Source of the DNA: Actinomycetota bacterium
GTDB lineage: Bacteria > Actinomycetota > Acidimicrobiia > Acidimicrobiales > Ilumatobacteraceae
Assembly: GCA_016870775.1 (NCBI GenBank)
Contig: VGAK01000004.1
Coordinates: forward strand, 36,022-100,021
Direction of reading: 5' to 3'
Length of the DNA stretch: 64,000 bases
The notes below the pieces were generated by a model. The model searched no databases. It was given only the letters and a program-made list of their open reading frames with translations, and had not been told where the DNA came from. Both the position numbers and the translations under genes were made by a program. Positions 36,777-46,887 of the stretch are shown one piece after another; position 1 is the stretch's first letter; each line of letters begins with the position of its first letter.

Positions 36777-38105
36777 TCAGTCGCCCTTGCGCCGAACTCT
36801 CAGTTTCAGCGGTGTCGCACCGAAACCGAACGCGTCCCGGATGCAACGCTCCAAGTACCTCAGGTATGGCTGGGGCAGTTCTCGGTTGACGAACAAGGTG
36901 AAAGTCGGCGGATCCGACGCTCCCTGCACCGCGAAGAGCACCTTCGCGCCTCCCCCGGCGGGCTGGCGCTGCTGGGCCGTTGCGATCACTTTGTTCACAT
37001 CCCGAGTGGGCACCTTGCGGCGGTACTGCTCGATCGCATCCTGGAGCACGGGGCGCAGCCTGTGAACCCCCTTGCCGGTCAGGGCCGAGATCTTGAGCAC
37101 CGGTGAGTCGTCTATGAAGTAGAGCATCCGGGCAAGTTGTGCCTCCACCTCCCGGCGGGCATCGGACTCGAGCAGTTCCCACTTGTTCAGCACGATCAAG
37201 ATCGGGCATCCGGCCGCGTCCACGCGCTCGGCCAGTCGTTGATCCTGGCTCGTCACCCCGACGGTCGCATCGACCACCAGCATCGCCACATCGGCCTCGT
37301 CGATCGCACGAAGCGCACGCACGAGCGAGTAGTACTCGGCCGAGTCGTCGATCTTGCCCCGCTTGCGCATCCCAGCGGTGTCAACGAACACGATCGGGCC
37401 GTCCTCGGTCTCGACCAGAGTGTCGATCGCATCACGCGTCGTGCCCGGCATGTCGTGCACGACCGCCCGCTCCTCGCCCACGAGGCGGTTGAACAGAGTG
37501 CTCTTGCCCACGTTCGGCCGCCCGACAATCGCAACGCGGGGCACGCCTCCGGTGACGACGACGGCCTCGCGCTCCCCGTCCGGGATCGGCTCGTCGGTCC
37601 GAGGTAGATGAGCAGTGACGACATCGAGGAGGTCGCCGCTTCGTCGACCGTGCAGCGCCGACACCGGGAGCGGCTCCCCGAAACCCAATGACATGAACTC
37701 CCAACGCTCCTGTTCCCGGCGTTCGTTGTCGGCCTTGTTCGCCGCCACGAGAACCGCGACATCCTCCCGCCTCAGCCAGTCGGCGATGCGTTCGTCCTCG
37801 TCGGTGAGGCCGACCGAGGCGTCCACCATGAAGATGACCAGATCAGCCGTCCTCACCGCGTCCTCGACCTGCCGCGAGACCTTGTCGTCCAGTGCGCTCC
37901 CCTTCGGCATCCAACCGCCGGTGTCCACGATCCAGAACCGATGTCCGAGCCACTCGGCCTCTCGCCGGTGACGGTCGCGCGTGACGCCGGGTCGATCCTC
38001 AACGATGGCGGCCTGTTCGCCGATCACACGGTTGAACAACGTGCTCTTGCCCACGTTCGGACGACCGACGATCACGACCGTCGGCGGTCCCTCACCCGAC
38101 ACGAC
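36777..38105 (-). CDS. der: GTPase Der (EngA) with two G domains
   Basis: Two GRPNVGKSTLFN P-loops; KH-like C-terminus. Confidence 0.96.
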   Translation of the reverse strand, partial: VVSGEGPPTVVIVGRPNVGKSTLFNRVIGEQAAIVEDRPGVTRDRHRREAEWLGHRFWIVDTGGWMPKGSALDDKVSRQVEDAVRTADLVIFMVDASVGLTDEDERIADWLRREDVAVLVAANKADNERREQERWEFMSLGFGEPLPVSALHGRRSGDLLDVVTAHLPRTDEPIPDGEREAVVVTGGVPRVAIVGRPNVGKSTLFNRLVGEERAVVHDMPGTTRDAIDTLVETEDGPIVFVDTAGMRKRGKIDDSAEYYSLVRALRAIDEADVAMLVVDATVGVTSQDQRLAERVDAAGCPILIVLNKWELLESDARREVEAQLARMLYFIDDSPVLKISALTGKGVHRLRPVLQDAIEQYRRKVPTRDVNKVIATAQQRQPAGGGAKVLFAVQGASDPPTFTLFVNRELPQPYLRYLERCIRDAFGFGATPLKLRVRRKGD

Positions 38106-39531
38106 GGACCTCCCCGAGGCGGAGATCGAGGATCTCGCGGAGCACCGCGCCATCGGTTCGCACCACCTCGACATCGAATCGGTCCTGAATCTCCCCGAGC
38201 CGCACATCGTCGAGGAACCGGTCCCCGTTCAGGCACACGTCGGGCAGGAGGAACCTCATCCGACCCTGGTGTGCTTCAAGAACACTGGCGATGTCGGCCC
38301 CGGTCAGCAAGCCCGCAACCGAGGTGCTCCCCCCGAAGTGAGCGTTGGTGACGGCGACAACACCCACTTCGGCGTATCCGTTCCTGTCCAGCAGGTCGCG
38401 CATCACGGGCGCGAAGCATGTCCCCGTCACCACCCCGACCCCACCGCGTGCTGGGGGGCGCAGTCGGACCCCTCGCGGCGCGGTGCCGGTCGACGCCGGG
38501 CGCAGGGCGGTCTCTGAGGCGGGATTTGCGACGCGCACATAATCGACAGTGTCCACCGAGGCGAAGAAACCGGCCTCCTTGGACGCGTCGACATCGGACC
38601 TCTGCTCGAAGGCATCGATGAAGGCGCGCACGAGGCCGACTCCGTCCTCGAGCATCCCGAAGTCGCCGTAGTGGGCAGCGCCGGGGACCTCGCATTCGCC
38701 CGCGAGATACAGCTCGTCAGCCGCCCGGATGACGGAACGACCGGTCATGTCGCGCCACACGTTGCCCCAGGACTCGATCTGCTCGACGGCCTCCCGCGCC
38801 TCCCACCCCGTGTGGACGCGCATTCTCGCTTCGGTGTTGTGGCGCGAGAGTCCGACCGGAACCACCGCCACCGAGTCGAGCATCGGCACCTCCTCGAGCA
38901 GGCGTGCGAATGTGTCGTCGAGGACTTCTCCGTCGTTCACACCGGGACACAGCACGATTTGCGCCCTCACATCGATTCCGGCCTCGCAGAGCAGCCGCAT
39001 CCAGCGCAGGCTGAACCCACCGCGATCGTTCCGCAGCATCTCGGCCCTGGTGCGCGGCGACGCCGCGTGCACACTCACGTGCAGAGGTGACAATCTCTCG
39101 GACACCACGCGCTCGAAGTCGGCTTCGGTGAAGCGTGTGAGCGTGGTGAAGTTCCCGAACAGGAAGCTCAACCGGTAGTCGTCGTCCTTGAGATAGAGGC
39201 TCCGCCGCATTCCCTTGGGCAGCTGGTAGATGAAGCAGAACTCGCAGTGGTTGTCGCAGGTCTGCACGCGGTCGAAGACCGCGCTCGAGACCGACGCGCC
39301 AAACGCTTCCCCGGTGCGTCGCTCGACCGTTCGCACGGACCTGTCGCCGTCACGGAGCGACACCACCTCCACGACCGGCGAATCCACGAGGGACATCCAC
39401 TCGAGCACGTCGCGGGGAACGGTCCCATTCACCGACTGGATCCGGTCGCCCTCCCTCAGACCCGCCCTCGCGGCGGCGCCATCGGGATCGACGTGGGCAA
39501 CCAACGGCATGTCGTCGATCGCGCCATCCAC
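38092..39531 (-). CDS. DUF512 PDZ / radical-SAM-like Fe-S protein
   Basis: PDZ-like N-terminus, CDNHCEFCFIYQLPKGMRRSLYLKDDDYRLSFL; GTG 7 nt after TAGCCT. Confidence 0.9.
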   Translation of the reverse strand: MDGAIDDMPLVAHVDPDGAAARAGLREGDRIQSVNGTVPRDVLEWMSLVDSPVVEVVSLRDGDRSVRTVERRTGEAFGASVSSAVFDRVQTCDNHCEFCFIYQLPKGMRRSLYLKDDDYRLSFLFGNFTTLTRFTEADFERVVSERLSPLHVSVHAASPRTRAEMLRNDRGGFSLRWMRLLCEAGIDVRAQIVLCPGVNDGEVLDDTFARLLEEVPMLDSVAVVPVGLSRHNTEARMRVHTGWEAREAVEQIESWGNVWRDMTGRSVIRAADELYLAGECEVPGAAHYGDFGMLEDGVGLVRAFIDAFEQRSDVDASKEAGFFASVDTVDYVRVANPASETALRPASTGTAPRGVRLRPPARGGVGVVTGTCFAPVMRDLLDRNGYAEVGVVAVTNAHFGGSTSVAGLLTGADIASVLEAHQGRMRFLLPDVCLNGDRFLDDVRLGEIQDRFDVEVVRTDGAVLREILDLRLGEVRRVG

Positions 39532-39595
39532 TCGCCCGAGGCTAACGCCGCTCACGCGAGGCGTGTCGTCCACGCCGATGTAGCCTCTGACAACC

Positions 39596-40651
39596 ATGGT
39601 CGATCATCCGTCCCGGGGCGTGGATCGCGTTCTCCTCGCATCTCCCCGCGGGTTCTGTGCCGGGGTGGAAATGGCCATCAAGGCCCTTGCGTGGATGGTG
39701 CGGACCTTCGACGAGCCCGTGTACTGCTACCACGAGATCGTGCACAACAAGGTCGTGGTCGACCGATTCGTGGACCGGGGCGTGGTGTTCGTGGACTCGA
39801 TCGAAGATGTCCCCGTGGGCTCCCCGATCATGCTGTCCGCGCACGGTTCAGCGCCGGAGGTCGTGGCTGCGGCTCGAGCGCGCGGCAGCTATGTCGTCGA
39901 CGCGGTTTGCCCCCTCGTGACGAAGGTCCACCACGAGGTCAAGACACGGGCAGGCAAGGGTTTCCACATCGTCTACGTCGGACACGAAGGCCACGAGGAG
40001 GCTGTCGGGACGATGGCAGTGGCCCCGGAGTCGACCACCCGCGTGGAATCGGTCGAGGAGGTCCGTGCGCTCCCCGACCGCGGGGTCCCTGTCGCGATGC
40101 TCGCCCAAACCACCCTCTCCCACCGCGAATGGCAGGAGATCGCCGTCGAGGTGAAGAGACGATTCCCCGATGTCTGGACCCCCGGGCGGAGCGACTTGTG
40201 TTTCGCCACCACGAACCGTCAGGCCGCCCTCACAGAGATCGCCCCACGCGTCGACGCGTTCGTCGTCATCGGCTCGTCGAACTCATCAAACACCCGGGCG
40301 CTCGAGCGACTCGCAACCGAATCAGGCTGTTCTCGGGTCATCCGCGTGAACTCAGCCGACGAGGTCCCCGACGACCTCCGGGGAGTGGTCGGAGTGACGG
40401 CTGGAGCCTCGGCACCCGAGGAGTTGGTCGCGGGTGTCATCGCGCGCCTCGCCCCGCGCGATGGAGTCGCAGAGATCACCGTCACCGAGGAGGACGAGTA
40501 CTTCCCGCCGCCGCGCAACATCAGGGACCTCCAGGCCGCGATGGACGGTGCGATCACCGCGATGAGCGGCGGCTCGTTCCTCTCGACCCCCGCTTCGGAC
40601 GACCGCGCACTTGCGGCGAGCGCGGTGTTGGAGGGGCTCTCTCTCCGATGA
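39596..40651 (+). CDS. ispH: 4-hydroxy-3-methylbut-2-enyl diphosphate reductase
   Basis: LLASPRGFCAGVEMAI; HEIVHNKVVV; CPLVTKVHHEV. Confidence 0.96.
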   Translation: MVDHPSRGVDRVLLASPRGFCAGVEMAIKALAWMVRTFDEPVYCYHEIVHNKVVVDRFVDRGVVFVDSIEDVPVGSPIMLSAHGSAPEVVAAARARGSYVVDAVCPLVTKVHHEVKTRAGKGFHIVYVGHEGHEEAVGTMAVAPESTTRVESVEEVRALPDRGVPVAMLAQTTLSHREWQEIAVEVKRRFPDVWTPGRSDLCFATTNRQAALTEIAPRVDAFVVIGSSNSSNTRALERLATESGCSRVIRVNSADEVPDDLRGVVGVTAGASAPEELVAGVIARLAPRDGVAEITVTEEDEYFPPPRNIRDLQAAMDGAITAMSGGSFLSTPASDDRALAASAVLEGLSLR

Positions 40652-41058
40652 TCACGCCCTCCCTCGACGCCCTCCGCACCGCCCTGCACCTGCTCGGGGT
40701 CTCGGTCTGGATCGGCGGTCAGATCGTTCTCGCCGGAATCGTCCCGGTGTTGCGCACCACCGCGCCCGACGCGCTCGGGGCAGTGGCACGAGCCTTCGCA
40801 AAGCTCGCGTGGCCGATGTTCCTCCTCATCGTGCTCACCGGAATCTGGGGCTACGTGGACATCGATGCACCAACCAAGTCGAGCGCCTACACGATCACCT
40901 TCGGCGTGAAGATGCTCCTGGTCGCAGTGACAGCGATCGCTTCTCTCGTCCACGCCCAGGGGACATCAAGGGCCGCCAAGGCGATCGGAGGCGCCGCGAG
41001 CCTGGTGAGCGCCCTCGGGGCCGCGTGGTTGGGAGTGCTGCTCGCCCACCCGACCTGA
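40648..41058 (+). CDS. Small four-TM membrane protein (CopD-like)
   Basis: LHLLGVSVWIGGQIVLAG; ATGA-type overlap with ispH. Confidence 0.7.
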   Translation: MITPSLDALRTALHLLGVSVWIGGQIVLAGIVPVLRTTAPDALGAVARAFAKLAWPMFLLIVLTGIWGYVDIDAPTKSSAYTITFGVKMLLVAVTAIASLVHAQGTSRAAKAIGGAASLVSALGAAWLGVLLAHPT

Positions 41059-41111
41059 CGCCGTCTCAACCGGCGAGCGCAAGGTCGTTCCCAGAAAGTC
41101 CGGGAACGGGT

Positions 41112-42311
41112 TTAGTTCCGGGGAACCTTGCTCCAGGGGACCTCGCGGTCCACCCGCACATCACCGGGCAGACCGAGGACGCGCTCGCCGAGGATGTTCT
41201 TCATCACTTCGGTCGTGCCCCCCTCGATCGAATTCGCACGCGAACGCAGGAACGCCTTCTGGAGACCATCGAAGCCCATCGCGGTCTCGGGGCGAACCAT
41301 CTGGTACGACCCGTAGAGGAGACCGTCCGCACCGAGCAGGTTCATCGTGAAGGAGTACACGTCCTTGTTGAGGTCGGCGCTCGCCATCTTGCCGATCGAA
41401 CCCTCGGGCCCGGGTGAGCCCATCTTGCGGGCGGCGTTCGCGCGGATGTTCGTGAGGCGCAAGACCTCGGCCCGCGACCACAATTTCATGAGTTCGTCAC
41501 GCGTCGCGTCGTCGCGCCGGTGCGACGGCAGGGCCTGCCACGCACCCACGGCCTGGGCGATCGAGCCACTTCCGCGTTGAGGAATGGCACCGCCGATGGA
41601 CACGCGCTCGTTCATGAGCGTCGTGAGCGAGACACGCCAACCGTCGCCCGGGCTGCCGAGCATCTCGCCAGCCGGGATGCGCGCATCGGTGAAGTACACC
41701 TCGTTGAACTCGGCCTCACCGGTCATCTGGCGGAGCGGGCGCACCTCGACGCCGGGTGCGTGCATGTCGACGACGAACGCGGTGAGTCCGGCATGCTTGA
41801 CGGCCTCGGGATCGGTGCGCACGACGAGCAGGCCGAAACGGGACAGATGCGCGAGGGTGGTCCACACCTTCTGGCCGTTCACGACCCACTCTTCGCCGTC
41901 CCTGACTCCCTTGGAGGAAAGTCCCGCGAAGTCGGACCCGCTGCCGGGCTCGGAGAACAACTGGCACCACACCTCCTCGCCGGTGAACAGGGGGCGGAGG
42001 TAGCGCCTCTTCTGCTCCTCACTGCCCCACTCGACGACCGTCGGGCCACACATGCCGTGGCCGATCGGGTTGCGGAACATCGGGTTCGGTGCACCGGCTG
42101 CGTAGACGATCTCGTTGATGGTCTTTTGGAACTTGGGTGAGATACCGAGTCCACCGTGGCCGATCGGGAAGTGCACCCACGCCAGACCACGGTCGAATTG
42201 TGCACCGAGGAACTCCACGACCGGAGTGGTCTTTGGCGGGAAGTCCTTCACGAGTTGCTGGGCCAGCTCGGCGACCCCCGTCTCGTCGATCGTTTGGATG
42301 GTGGCGGTCAC
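41112..42311 (-). CDS. Acyl-CoA dehydrogenase
   Basis: GCQLFSEPGSGSDFAG-type motif, C-terminal RANSIEGGTTEVMKNILGERVLGLP. Confidence 0.93.
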   Translation of the reverse strand: MTATIQTIDETGVAELAQQLVKDFPPKTTPVVEFLGAQFDRGLAWVHFPIGHGGLGISPKFQKTINEIVYAAGAPNPMFRNPIGHGMCGPTVVEWGSEEQKRRYLRPLFTGEEVWCQLFSEPGSGSDFAGLSSKGVRDGEEWVVNGQKVWTTLAHLSRFGLLVVRTDPEAVKHAGLTAFVVDMHAPGVEVRPLRQMTGEAEFNEVYFTDARIPAGEMLGSPGDGWRVSLTTLMNERVSIGGAIPQRGSGSIAQAVGAWQALPSHRRDDATRDELMKLWSRAEVLRLTNIRANAARKMGSPGPEGSIGKMASADLNKDVYSFTMNLLGADGLLYGSYQMVRPETAMGFDGLQKAFLRSRANSIEGGTTEVMKNILGERVLGLPGDVRVDREVPWSKVPRN

Positions 42312-42435
42312 GGATTCCCCCTGTCGGAAGCGATTGGCTGACAGCCAAAGACTACGACCTCGGCGGGTCGACCCTGTGCCTCTGGGACCCTCCCGAACGG
42401 GATGTGACCGAAGTCAAGTGACTAGTTTTGTGCAC

Positions 42436-43992
42436 ATGTACCCCGGAGTTCACGCACAGACTCATCCCGATCGTCCTGCGGTCATCCAAGCCGAAACCGG
42501 CGCCGTCACCACGTACGGTCAACTACACGAGCGAGCCATCAGGCTCAGCAACGTCCTGCGAGCAGCCGGCGTCAGACCCGGCGACCATGTCGCACTGTGT
42601 CTCGAGAACCACCCGCGGTTCCTCGAGGTCATCTGGGGCTGCCACTACGCCGGGTCCATCTACACGGCGTGCTCCAGCCGGTTGACTCGCGCTGAACTGT
42701 CCTACATCCTGAACGACTGTGAGGCGAAGGTCTTCATCACCTCCAAGTACAAAGCCGAGCAGGCCCTCGAGATCGCCGGCGACATCCCGAATGTGACAAC
42801 ACGGCTCATGCTCGACGCCGCCGTCGAGGGCTACGACTCGTACGAGAGCGTCGTCGAGGCAGCATCGACCACCCCGCTCGAGGGCATGGTGGACGGCACA
42901 GACATGCTGTATTCGAGTGGCACCACGGGCATGCCCAAGGGAGTCGCCCGCGTCTTCGCCGGCACACCGCTCGGGGATGCGGCCGGTCTCGGCGCTCCGC
43001 TCACGGCGGGTCTCTACAAGTTCCACGAGGAGATGCGCTACCTCTCCCCCGCTCCGCTGTACCACGCCGCGCCGTTGAGGTTCAACATGTCGGTTCACGC
43101 CCACGGGGGCACCACCGTGGTGATGGAGCACTTCGATGCGCAGCGCTATCTCGAATTCGTGGAGAAGTTCCGTATCACGCATTCCCAGCTCGTGCCCACG
43201 ATGTTCATCCGCATGCTGAAACTCGACGACGACATCCGGCTCGGTTACGACGTGGGGAGCCTCGAAGTTGTCATCCATGCGGCTGCGCCCTGCCCCGTCG
43301 AGACCAAGCGCGCGATGATCCAGTGGTGGGGACCGATCATCCACGAGTACTACGCGGGAACGGAGGGGAACGGCTTCGTCTATTGCAACAGCGACATGTG
43401 GCTCGCCCATCCGGGAACCGTCGGCATGGCCCTGAACGCCACGGTCCACATTCTCGACGAGGAGGGCAACGAGGTTCCGGTCGGTGAGTCCGGGACGATC
43501 TACTTCGAGGGTGGGAACACCTTCGAGTACCACAATGACCCCGAGAAAACTAGGGCGAGCCGCGATCCCAGGGGGCGGGGCTGGTCGACGCTCGGCGACG
43601 TCGGCTTCCTCGATGGCGACGGCTTCCTCTACCTCACGGACCGCAAGGCGTTCATGATCATCTCCGGTGGTGTGAACATCTACCCACAGGAAGCCGAGAA
43701 CTGCCTCGTGAACCACCCGAAGGTCGTCGACGTCGCTGTCTTCGGAGTTCCGAACGACGACTTCGGCGAGGAGGTCAAGGCGGTCGTGCAGCCCAAGACC
43801 ATGCCATCCGACGCATCCGAGGCCGCCGCTCTCGAGAAGGAGCTCATCGTCCATTGCAAGAGCCAACTCGCCGACATCAAGTGTCCGCGCAGCATCGATT
43901 TCCGCCCCGACCTGCCGCGCCACCCGACCGGCAAGCTCTACAAGCGTCTGCTCAAGGACGAGTATTGGAAGGCGGCCGGTCGGTCGATCTGA
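42436..43992 (+). CDS. AMP-dependent acyl-CoA synthetase/ligase
   Basis: YSSGTTGMPKGV, GDVGFLDGDGFLYLTDRKAFMII; ATG 7 nt after TAGTTT. Confidence 0.93.
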   Translation: MYPGVHAQTHPDRPAVIQAETGAVTTYGQLHERAIRLSNVLRAAGVRPGDHVALCLENHPRFLEVIWGCHYAGSIYTACSSRLTRAELSYILNDCEAKVFITSKYKAEQALEIAGDIPNVTTRLMLDAAVEGYDSYESVVEAASTTPLEGMVDGTDMLYSSGTTGMPKGVARVFAGTPLGDAAGLGAPLTAGLYKFHEEMRYLSPAPLYHAAPLRFNMSVHAHGGTTVVMEHFDAQRYLEFVEKFRITHSQLVPTMFIRMLKLDDDIRLGYDVGSLEVVIHAAAPCPVETKRAMIQWWGPIIHEYYAGTEGNGFVYCNSDMWLAHPGTVGMALNATVHILDEEGNEVPVGESGTIYFEGGNTFEYHNDPEKTRASRDPRGRGWSTLGDVGFLDGDGFLYLTDRKAFMIISGGVNIYPQEAENCLVNHPKVVDVAVFGVPNDDFGEEVKAVVQPKTMPSDASEAAALEKELIVHCKSQLADIKCPRSIDFRPDLPRHPTGKLYKRLLKDEYWKAAGRSI

Positions 43993-44016
43993 CCGCCCAG
44001 CACCGGACGGTTCGCC

Positions 44017-44805
44017 CTGCATCCCTTCCTCGACCACGTCGGACCGATCGCATTCGCTCACCGCGGCGGCGCGTCATCGGTGCCCGAGAACACCCTCGTG
44101 GCGTTCCAGGACGCGGTCGATCTCGGATACCGGTACGTCGAGACCGACGTGCACGCCACGAGCGACGGGGTCCTGCTCGCCTTCCATGACGACGACCTGA
44201 CGCGGTCGTGCGCGGATCCCCGCCGGATCGCGGAGAACACCGCCGACGAACTCGCCTCGGCGAGGATCTCTGGCACCGAGCCGATCCCCCGCCTGGTGGA
44301 GATCCTCGACACTTGGCCCGAGATCTTCGTGAACATCGACTGCAAAGCCGACTCAGCGGTGTCGCCACTGATCGCACTGCTGCGTTCCAGGCCCCACGTG
44401 CTCGAGCGCGTCTGCATCGGCAGTTTCAGCGATGCCCGGCTCGACGCCGTGCGTGCCGAGTTCGGGGACAGGGTTCTCACCTCGATGGGACCCAAAGCTG
44501 TCCTGCGTCTGGTGGGCCGGGCCAATCGGATTCCCGTGCCACTTCGACCAGATGGAGCGCGTTGTGCCCAGGTCCCGGTGAGACAGGGCCCGATTCCCGT
44601 GGTGACCCGTCGATTCGTCGAGTCCGCGCACCAGTCCGGTCTGCAGGTTCATGTGTGGACGATCGACGATCCCGTGGAAATCGGGCGCCTCCTCGACATA
44701 GGTGTGGACGGGATCATGAGCGACGATACGAGGGCACTGCGCGATGTGATGTCTGCACGCGGTCTGTGGCGCACCGACGGCCGAAACCATCGGGGAACAC
44801 AATGA
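44017..44805 (+). CDS. Glycerophosphodiester phosphodiesterase family protein, probable CTG start
   Basis: Catalytic AFAHRGGASSVPENT lies upstream of the first ATG/GTG/TTG codons; only CTG at 44017 available after the preceding TGA. Confidence 0.8.
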   Translation: MHPFLDHVGPIAFAHRGGASSVPENTLVAFQDAVDLGYRYVETDVHATSDGVLLAFHDDDLTRSCADPRRIAENTADELASARISGTEPIPRLVEILDTWPEIFVNIDCKADSAVSPLIALLRSRPHVLERVCIGSFSDARLDAVRAEFGDRVLTSMGPKAVLRLVGRANRIPVPLRPDGARCAQVPVRQGPIPVVTRRFVESAHQSGLQVHVWTIDDPVEIGRLLDIGVDGIMSDDTRALRDVMSARGLWRTDGRNHRGTQ

Positions 44806-46046
44806 GCGCCGCGCCAACTCGCACCGCCGACGAGGGCAGTCGCGTCGTGTTCGCGAACGGGCTCTTGCCCGGTGGATCGCTCGTCGACATCACCAGCACG
44901 GGTGACCTCATCACCGGGGTTGACCCGGTGGCGGCCGGCCCACGCCCGGGGAGCACCACCATCGACCTCGAGGGACGCCTCGTCCTGCCCGCACTGGTCG
45001 AGCCGCATGCTCATCTCGACAAGGCATTCCTCGCCGAGCGCGCGTCCAACGACACGGGGGACCTCATGGGAGCGATCCGCGCCCTGGAGCAGGTACGAAA
45101 CACCCTGACCCGTGCAGACATTCGTGACCGTGCCGTGCGCGCTGCCGTGGAACTGTCGCGCAACGGTGTCGTTGCCGTCAGGACGCATGCCGACACGACC
45201 CTCGCGGGCGGACTCGACTCCGTGCTCGGTTTGCTCGACGCGAAGGACGACTGTTCGAGTTTCATCGACATCGAGGTCGCTGCGCTCGTGGAGTGGCCCC
45301 TCACGGGCCGCGGTGGGGCGGACCGACGGGCGCTCGCGCGGGACGCGATCGCAAGCGGGGCCGATGTCATCGGTGGATGCCCACATCTGGATCCCGATCC
45401 CCTCGAGGCCGTCAATGTCCTGATCGACCTCGCACTCGAGGCTGGGAGACCCTTGGATCTTCATGCCGATGAGAACCTGCGGGCGGACTCCGAGGATCTG
45501 TACCACCTCGCCCACCGGATCACCTCCGACGGGTTGACACTCCGGGCGAACGCGAGCCACTGTGTGTCCCTGTCCATGATGGACGAGTTCCGCCAGCGTC
45601 AGATCGCCGATTTGTGCGCCACAGCGGGAGTCACGGTGACGGCGCTGCCGCAGACCAACCTCTTCCTGCAGGGACGAGAGCATCACCGGGCGGTGCCCAG
45701 GGGAATCGCGCCCATCGCACTCCTGGCGAGCGCGGGTGTCGTCGTTGCCGCCGGAGGCGACAACCTCCAGGATCCGTTCAATCCGATGGGCAGAGCCGAT
45801 CCCCTCGAAATCGCGGCCCTTCTGGTGGTGGCATCACACCTGACACCTGATCACGCCCTGCAGACGATATCCACAGGCGGTGCAGCGGTGATGGGACTCT
45901 CCTGCGGGCTCGAGCCGGGTCGGCGGGCGTCTTTCGTCGCAGTGCGTGCGACTAGCGTGAGACAGTCGATAGCGATGGGACCCCCCGACAGACTTGTCGT
46001 TCATGGTGGTGTCGTGATCGACGAACAAAAGAGAAACACAAAATAA
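44802..46046 (+). CDS. Amidohydrolase family (cytosine deaminase-like) protein
   Basis: PALVEPHAHLDKAFL, DLHADEN, GGDNLQDPFNPMG motifs; ATGA overlap. Confidence 0.9.
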   Translation: MSAAPTRTADEGSRVVFANGLLPGGSLVDITSTGDLITGVDPVAAGPRPGSTTIDLEGRLVLPALVEPHAHLDKAFLAERASNDTGDLMGAIRALEQVRNTLTRADIRDRAVRAAVELSRNGVVAVRTHADTTLAGGLDSVLGLLDAKDDCSSFIDIEVAALVEWPLTGRGGADRRALARDAIASGADVIGGCPHLDPDPLEAVNVLIDLALEAGRPLDLHADENLRADSEDLYHLAHRITSDGLTLRANASHCVSLSMMDEFRQRQIADLCATAGVTVTALPQTNLFLQGREHHRAVPRGIAPIALLASAGVVVAAGGDNLQDPFNPMGRADPLEIAALLVVASHLTPDHALQTISTGGAAVMGLSCGLEPGRRASFVAVRATSVRQSIAMGPPDRLVVHGGVVIDEQKRNTK

Positions 46047-46092
46047 ATCGGTGCGGAATGAACGCGGGAACTCGAGCGACTACTTTTCACCC

Positions 46093-46887
46093 GTGCCCAC
46101 GGGAATCATTGAGTCCAATGACCGGGGATTCGAGGTGACAACGACCAACGAGGCGCAGCCGTTGTTGTCCTTCGACGGGGTGTCGATGGTCTTCCCCGAT
46201 GGAACACGCGCCCTCGACGAGGTGTCCTTTTCGGTCCGTGCGGGCGAGTTCGTCACCGTCGTGGGCCCCTCGGGATGCGGAAAGTCCACCCTGCTCCGAA
46301 TCGCCTCGGCGCTCGAGGAGAACACCTCGGGAACATGCGCGGTCGACAGGGACAGCATCGGGTATGTGTTCCAGGACGCAACCCTCATGCCCTGGCGAAC
46401 CGTGCGCAAGAATGTCGAGTTGATAGCAGAGTTGCACAAACTCCCCAAGGATGAGCGGACCCGTCTCGGCCAACAATCGATCGATCTCGTCGGTCTCAAC
46501 GGCTTCGAGGACAAGTACCCACGTCAATTGTCCGGTGGGATGCGCATGCGCGCCTCGCTCGCCCGGTCGCTCGTCATGCAGCCCAAGGTGTTCCTCTTCG
46601 ACGAGCCCTTCGGCGCACTCGATGAGATCACCCGAGAGCGACTGAACGATGAACTGCTGCGTCTCTTCCAGATCGAGGGTTTCGCGGGCTTGTTCATCAC
46701 GCATTCGATCACCGAGGCGGTCTACATGTCGACGAAGGTCCTCGTCATGTCGGCCCGGCCCGGTCGCCTGATCGCCTCGTTCGACGTGCCGTTCAGGTAC
46801 CCGCGCACCCATGACCTGCGCTACGAGCCCGAGTTCGCCGAACTCTGCGGCGAGATCTCCGTGGCGCTCAGGGGGGCACACCGATGA
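46093..46887 (+). CDS. ABC transporter ATP-binding protein (nitrate/sulfonate/NMT1-type)
   Basis: VGPSGCGKSTLL, LSGGMRMRASLARSL, FLFDEPFGALD; GTG 6 nt after TACTTT. Confidence 0.93.
   Translation: MPTGIIESNDRGFEVTTTNEAQPLLSFDGVSMVFPDGTRALDEVSFSVRAGEFVTVVGPSGCGKSTLLRIASALEENTSGTCAVDRDSIGYVFQDATLMPWRTVRKNVELIAELHKLPKDERTRLGQQSIDLVGLNGFEDKYPRQLSGGMRMRASLARSLVMQPKVFLFDEPFGALDEITRERLNDELLRLFQIEGFAGLFITHSITEAVYMSTKVLVMSARPGRLIASFDVPFRYPRTHDLRYEPEFAELCGEISVALRGAHR

Noticed and set aside
39247-40647. Long N-terminal extension of the CopD-like ORF
   Set aside because: Overlaps DUF512 and ispH; real start ATG at 40648
42523-44061. 512-aa minus-strand ORF opposite the CoA ligase
   Set aside because: Shadow frame; the ligase on the plus strand is unambiguous
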